From NCBI GenBank assembly GCA_963678705.1, contig OY783220.1:7771001-7835000 (forward strand): a DNA stretch of 64,000 nucleotides. The letters run 5' to 3'. The position numbers and the translations under genes are program-made. The notes below the pieces were generated by a model. That model was not told where the DNA came from, did not search any database, and saw only the letters and a list, made by a program, of their open reading frames with translations. Source of the DNA: Panorpa germanica (lineage: Eukaryota; Arthropoda; Insecta; Mecoptera; Panorpidae). Positions within the stretch are counted from its first letter, which is position 1, and each line of letters starts with the position of its first letter. This document shows, piece after piece, positions 60,085-64,000 of the stretch.

Positions 60085-60705
60085 AAAGTTTCAACTTTTT
60101 TTTTATTCATTTATGTTATTGTACAACATATTAAGTTTATTGTGTAAAATTTTTAAGTCGATTGGAGTAAAACTGTCGGAGATATAGAGTTTTAAGTCTT
60201 TACCTCTCTGGTCTGCTTTCATCTTACTTTGAAACTTTTAAATGCGGTTTTGAAATTTTGCACACTCTTTCTTTAAATAAATGCCGAGGTAACGTTGTCG
60301 AGTTTTTTCAATTTAAACGTATTTTAAAATAATAGAGTTTCTGATTTTTTTCATGAAAAATCGGTATTTTGACTTTTAAGTGCTGTAGAAAATTGAAAAA
60401 TTAATAAAAAAAGAAAAACTCGACAGAGTTGCCTGCAGAAACTTATCAACTAATGAAATCATTTTGGTTTTTCGATTTCAGAAAATCCAGCGATGAGTTA
60501 TGAGTGGCACCGCAATGTTACTTTTTTTCGTGACGATTGCAGAGGTTTGCTGTCAATGGCTCATTTCTTGACATTTATTTAAGAAAATTTCACAAAGTAT
60601 TCTTCAAATGTCATGTAGTAATTATAAAAATAATTATATATTAACTGTTTCGACAAAAAACATTATTGAAAATATGCTTCTTTTTTATCGATTTTACCTT
60701 AATTT
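60085..60705 (-). repeat. Repeat family B, copy 4
   Basis: Reverse to 6565-7205 over the full length, including ACTGTCGGAGATATAGAG at one end and TCAGAAAATCCAGCGATGAG near the middle. Confidence 0.75.
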
Positions 60706-61310
60706 TTAAACATATAGATTCATTTGCCAATTTGTTTGCAATGTTGTCTTCACTTATTCCACAATGTCCTGATACTCACATGAATTTAATGATATATATT
60801 TAGAGATCTTACAAAGATATCAATCTAAAGACATTTAAACTGAAGAAGGAGGCGCCCAGGATTTAATTAAATGAATTAATAAATAGATACAGTTGTGTCA
60901 CTGAGCACATACCGCACAAAATGAATTTTATTGGAAACTTGCTATTAAATGTCTATATGAAAGATCGCAGTATAAATTTAATTATAAAAATATATACATT
61001 TAGTTTAGATAAACATAAATATTATATTATTATATAAATATTAATTAAAGCCATAGTAGAACTCCAATTCCGTATTTATTCCCAATTAATCCGTATAATT
61101 AGAGTTCTACTGTATAAGCATTTTAATACGTAAAGAACAGCAGAAATAAGTGGTATTGAAGAAAAATCATTAAAAAGTATCAAAATGAAATATTTTGTTG
61201 TTGACATATCTTTCTACGATTGCAACTTCACAGTAAAACGTGAAAATATAAAAATAAGTTATAAAACACGTAGATCGTCGGACCTTGAATAGATGGTCTC
61301 TACGCCACTG

Positions 61311-63789
61311 GATACAACCTTTAGTTCAATATACGTAGACAGACATTAATGTAAGCTGTCACGATTAAAACGTATAAATACATTTTATATAGCGAGTATA
61401 TAAATTAATTAAAATATAGAACATTAAAAAATATATACCGTAGCATGGAAATGGAAATGAAAATGAAATGTGTCTTCTTTCTTGTTGGAAACAGATGTCT
61501 AGCGCAGAAACGTCAAGAGAGAGTTATTGCACAAGGTATACCCATTCTGGCGCAGTGCTGAGTTTAATGTTCAATGTTGCCAGCGTTGGCAGAATATGTG
61601 ATAAATTAAAATGCGGCAATAAAATTAATTAATAATTTTTTTGTTTATTTAGGTCTTTCGTTTTATATTTTCTTTAAATATCATTTAATATTCTGATGAA
61701 AGCTATATCTTTTATTGCAGGAGTATTTCTTGAATTTTAACATCTTTAAAACCTTACTCGATGTCGTAATTTATTTATATATATAAACATAATTCTGTTA
61801 CATTATGATTAAATAAATATTAAAAATGTTCTAAGTTTAAATTCTTGGTCTTAAAGAGACTGGATGACAAGGTCGTAGGGCAATCGTTCACTAACAGCCT
61901 AATGCACAAGAGTTACTTAATGTACTACGAATAAAAAATAACCTGAAGCGGTTAGTCCTAGTTGAAAACATTTGTGGAAATACAGTCTCACTGTTCTCAC
62001 ATACAACTAAATAGCATCAATACGTATTTGTACACAGACATCCATAGTAATACAGAATTCAACGTGGCAACAACGCTGAGAAATACTGTCGATCTTGTTT
62101 GCGACCAGTTACCGTTATAACCAAATAACCGCGCTTACTACGTAGGAATATGAAAGCGCTGTTGCCACATCAGTACTACTGTTCGATTCATCTCTCGAGT
62201 TAATTGAAAAATTCACATTCTTAATAATAATATCTCGCTAACGACGTGGTTAATTATACAGTGAACTATGATTTTTATAACATATTAAATTTTCATGAAA
62301 TTCCTGCATTACATTTGGAATTTAAAAAAAAATTTCATTACAATTTGTGCTCTTCATAAAAGCAAGTTTTATTAAAATTACAAAATTTCGATTTCGTTTT
62401 TTATATATATATATATATACTATAGACGACTATAGACTATAATATATATTTTACCGTTAGGTATAATATTCATTCTACCAATTACATTTATTTTTAACTT
62501 AGTGTAATTATTGAACAAATTACGAGAGTTTGTCGGTGAATCTTGCTTAAAAAAGGTTATAAGAGCTGTATAAATCTACAATACGGTAGTAAATTTTATC
62601 TCATTCGTTCCTATATACATTACAAAGAAATTAGTGAGACAATGCTTTTTCATATTAGTATAGTTTTATACGACACAACCTGTTTTAAGCATGAGTTACC
62701 ACCGAACTCTCGTAATTTGAACTATAGTTTCTTATTTTCAATAATCTCGTGTCTTCTTCCAAAACAGTTCTTCCTCTTCTTCTCTACTTAACCGTTTTTT
62801 GCTATCTTACCTTTTGTACACATTGTCAACAACCTTAAGCTTTCTCCCATTTGTTTTTCTTCCCTCTTATCCTTCTTCTTACTTCCGCTCCCTTACAATA
62901 ACTCCTCCATGCATTATCCACTTTCCATCTTCTCCCACAATCTTTTTGCATATACTATCATAAAATCTTAAACTTATAACGTTATGGATTCATTCTTTGT
63001 ATTATTCCACCCCTTATTCCCCGTACATTGACACCCACGTGTGATACAACTTTGATGAAATAATTATCAAGGTAATTTAACTTCATAAATTAATTTGAAC
63101 AATTTCACAAACGCTTTACCATACTTTGTGTGCTCGTGCTCATCACTTTACTTGCCTATTATTTTGAAAGTGTTTAATTACAAGATTCATTTATTTACTG
63201 TTATTTACCGGGAGTGAGAGCGCGGGGAGGGGGGTATAGCGTACAGCACGGGCATAACGTTAATTACTTTTATGGTTAAATCTCATGCAGAAAGACGGTA
63301 ACAATAAAAGCAAATTCAATAATTCATCCTGAATTAACGTTGACGTTGTTTCAAGTAATATTCTAACACGGAACGTTGTGGAAAGTCGCGTAACGCTAAT
63401 GGTTTACAGAGATGACACGGGACGCGACGTGACGGAATGGGACGGGATTTGTTCGTTTTGTCATTAAGTTCTGAGAGAGAACAAATAGACGTTGTGAGAA
63501 ACATTCGGCGCAGTGTCATCCTAAATGAACAATCAAAAACATGTTAGACTGTGGTATACAACTATTGGTACGGGGGCTTTCTTCTGCAAGCACATTTAAT
63601 TCACTGTCTCCATTATCACATATTGTAAACCTTCTCCTGTTGTATGTCAAATATTTCAAAGAAATATTTTTTAGTGTTATTTTCTTCTTTGATATTCTTT
63701 GTTTTTAGTATACAAATTTTGACATCTTGTGAAACTTTGAGGTTGAAGGATAAGCATAGGGTATTACGTTTATTATAGGATATTATCTC
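61311..63789. other. Non-coding stretch
   Basis: A TA run lies at about 62401-62419. Open frames at 62543-62791 and 63334-63519 have no recognisable domain. No RNA gene seen. Confidence 0.4.
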
Positions 63790-64000
63790 CTTTTTTTTAT
63801 TTATTTATTTAATGTACAAAATATTAAGTTTATTACCTCTGGTCATCTACTGCACCGATCCTTTTTAAATTTTACACATTCTTGCTTTACAGAAATGCTG
63901 AAATAACGCTGTCGGGTTTTTATAAAATTTTAACGTATTTTAAAATAACAGAGTTTTCGATTTTTTTCATGAGAAATCGGTATTTTGACTTCTAAGTGCT
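63790..64000 (-). repeat. Repeat family B, copy 5, cut by window end
   Basis: Matches the start of 60085-60705 (TTTAATGTACAAAATATTAA, TTTACAGAAATGCTGAAATA, TTTCATGAGAAATCGG) and continues past the window. Confidence 0.65.

Larger units (their letters stand above)
59797..61310. mobile_element. Possible old hAT-like element (1.5 kb) with later insertions
   Basis: CAGTGGCGTA at the left and TACGCCACTG at the right are perfect 10-bp inverted ends of a type common in hAT elements. The flanking 8-mers (TTCGAACC, GATACAAC) do not match, and no transposase is visible. Inside are LINE copy 3 and a family B copy. The pairing could be chance. Confidence 0.3.

Overview
The window reads as AT-rich, gene-poor, repeat-dense nuclear DNA of an insect (order not determinable; a hemipteran would fit but is a guess). 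The basis is the mix of repeats (a P-element/THAP9-type transposon, a mariner derivative, Ty3/gypsy, jockey/I-like LINE tails and many TIR MITEs), short introns with GT..AG borders, and eukaryotic signals such as AATAAA. There is no CRISPR array, operon or prokaryotic signal. I found no convincing tRNA or rRNA gene, only two tRNA-like B-box stretches.

Layout. 1-12,934 is non-coding and holds MITE families called A to E here, plus a GC- and CpG-rich block at about 7.4-8.3 kb that could be a promoter/5' UTR. A host gene on the + strand is supported by two coding exons: 12,958-13,115 (start codon, GTAAGT donor) and 20,855-20,964 (strong acceptor, GTGAGT donor). They join in phase into an open 89-codon N-terminus that I do not recognise. 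The rest of the window may be a very long intron of this gene. It contains a candidate recursive splice site at 49,240/49,241 and a weak candidate microexon at 48,816-48,835.

Two young, apparently intact mobile elements bracket the second exon. Upstream (17,215-20,720) is a Ty3/gypsy LTR element with two 623-bp LTRs identical by eye. Its single intact ORF runs Gag, two zinc knuckles, protease and the start of RT, then jumps in frame to the integrase C-terminal GPY module, so it is a non-autonomous Gag-only element. Downstream (20,971-24,976) is a complete 4.0-kb P-like transposon encoding a 948-residue THAP-domain transposase split by one 88-bp intron. Its target-site duplication is the exon's own splice donor, so the donor is preserved and the transposon begins at intron position +7.

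From 25 to 64 kb I see no confident exon. The region holds further copies of families A-E and J, three copies of one LINE tail, an older LINE remnant, a 569-bp mariner deletion derivative nested in a family C copy, a family E copy nested in another, a 226-bp fold-back, and a possible old hAT-like element. Family letters are local labels; copy boundaries were read by eye and are approximate unless stated.
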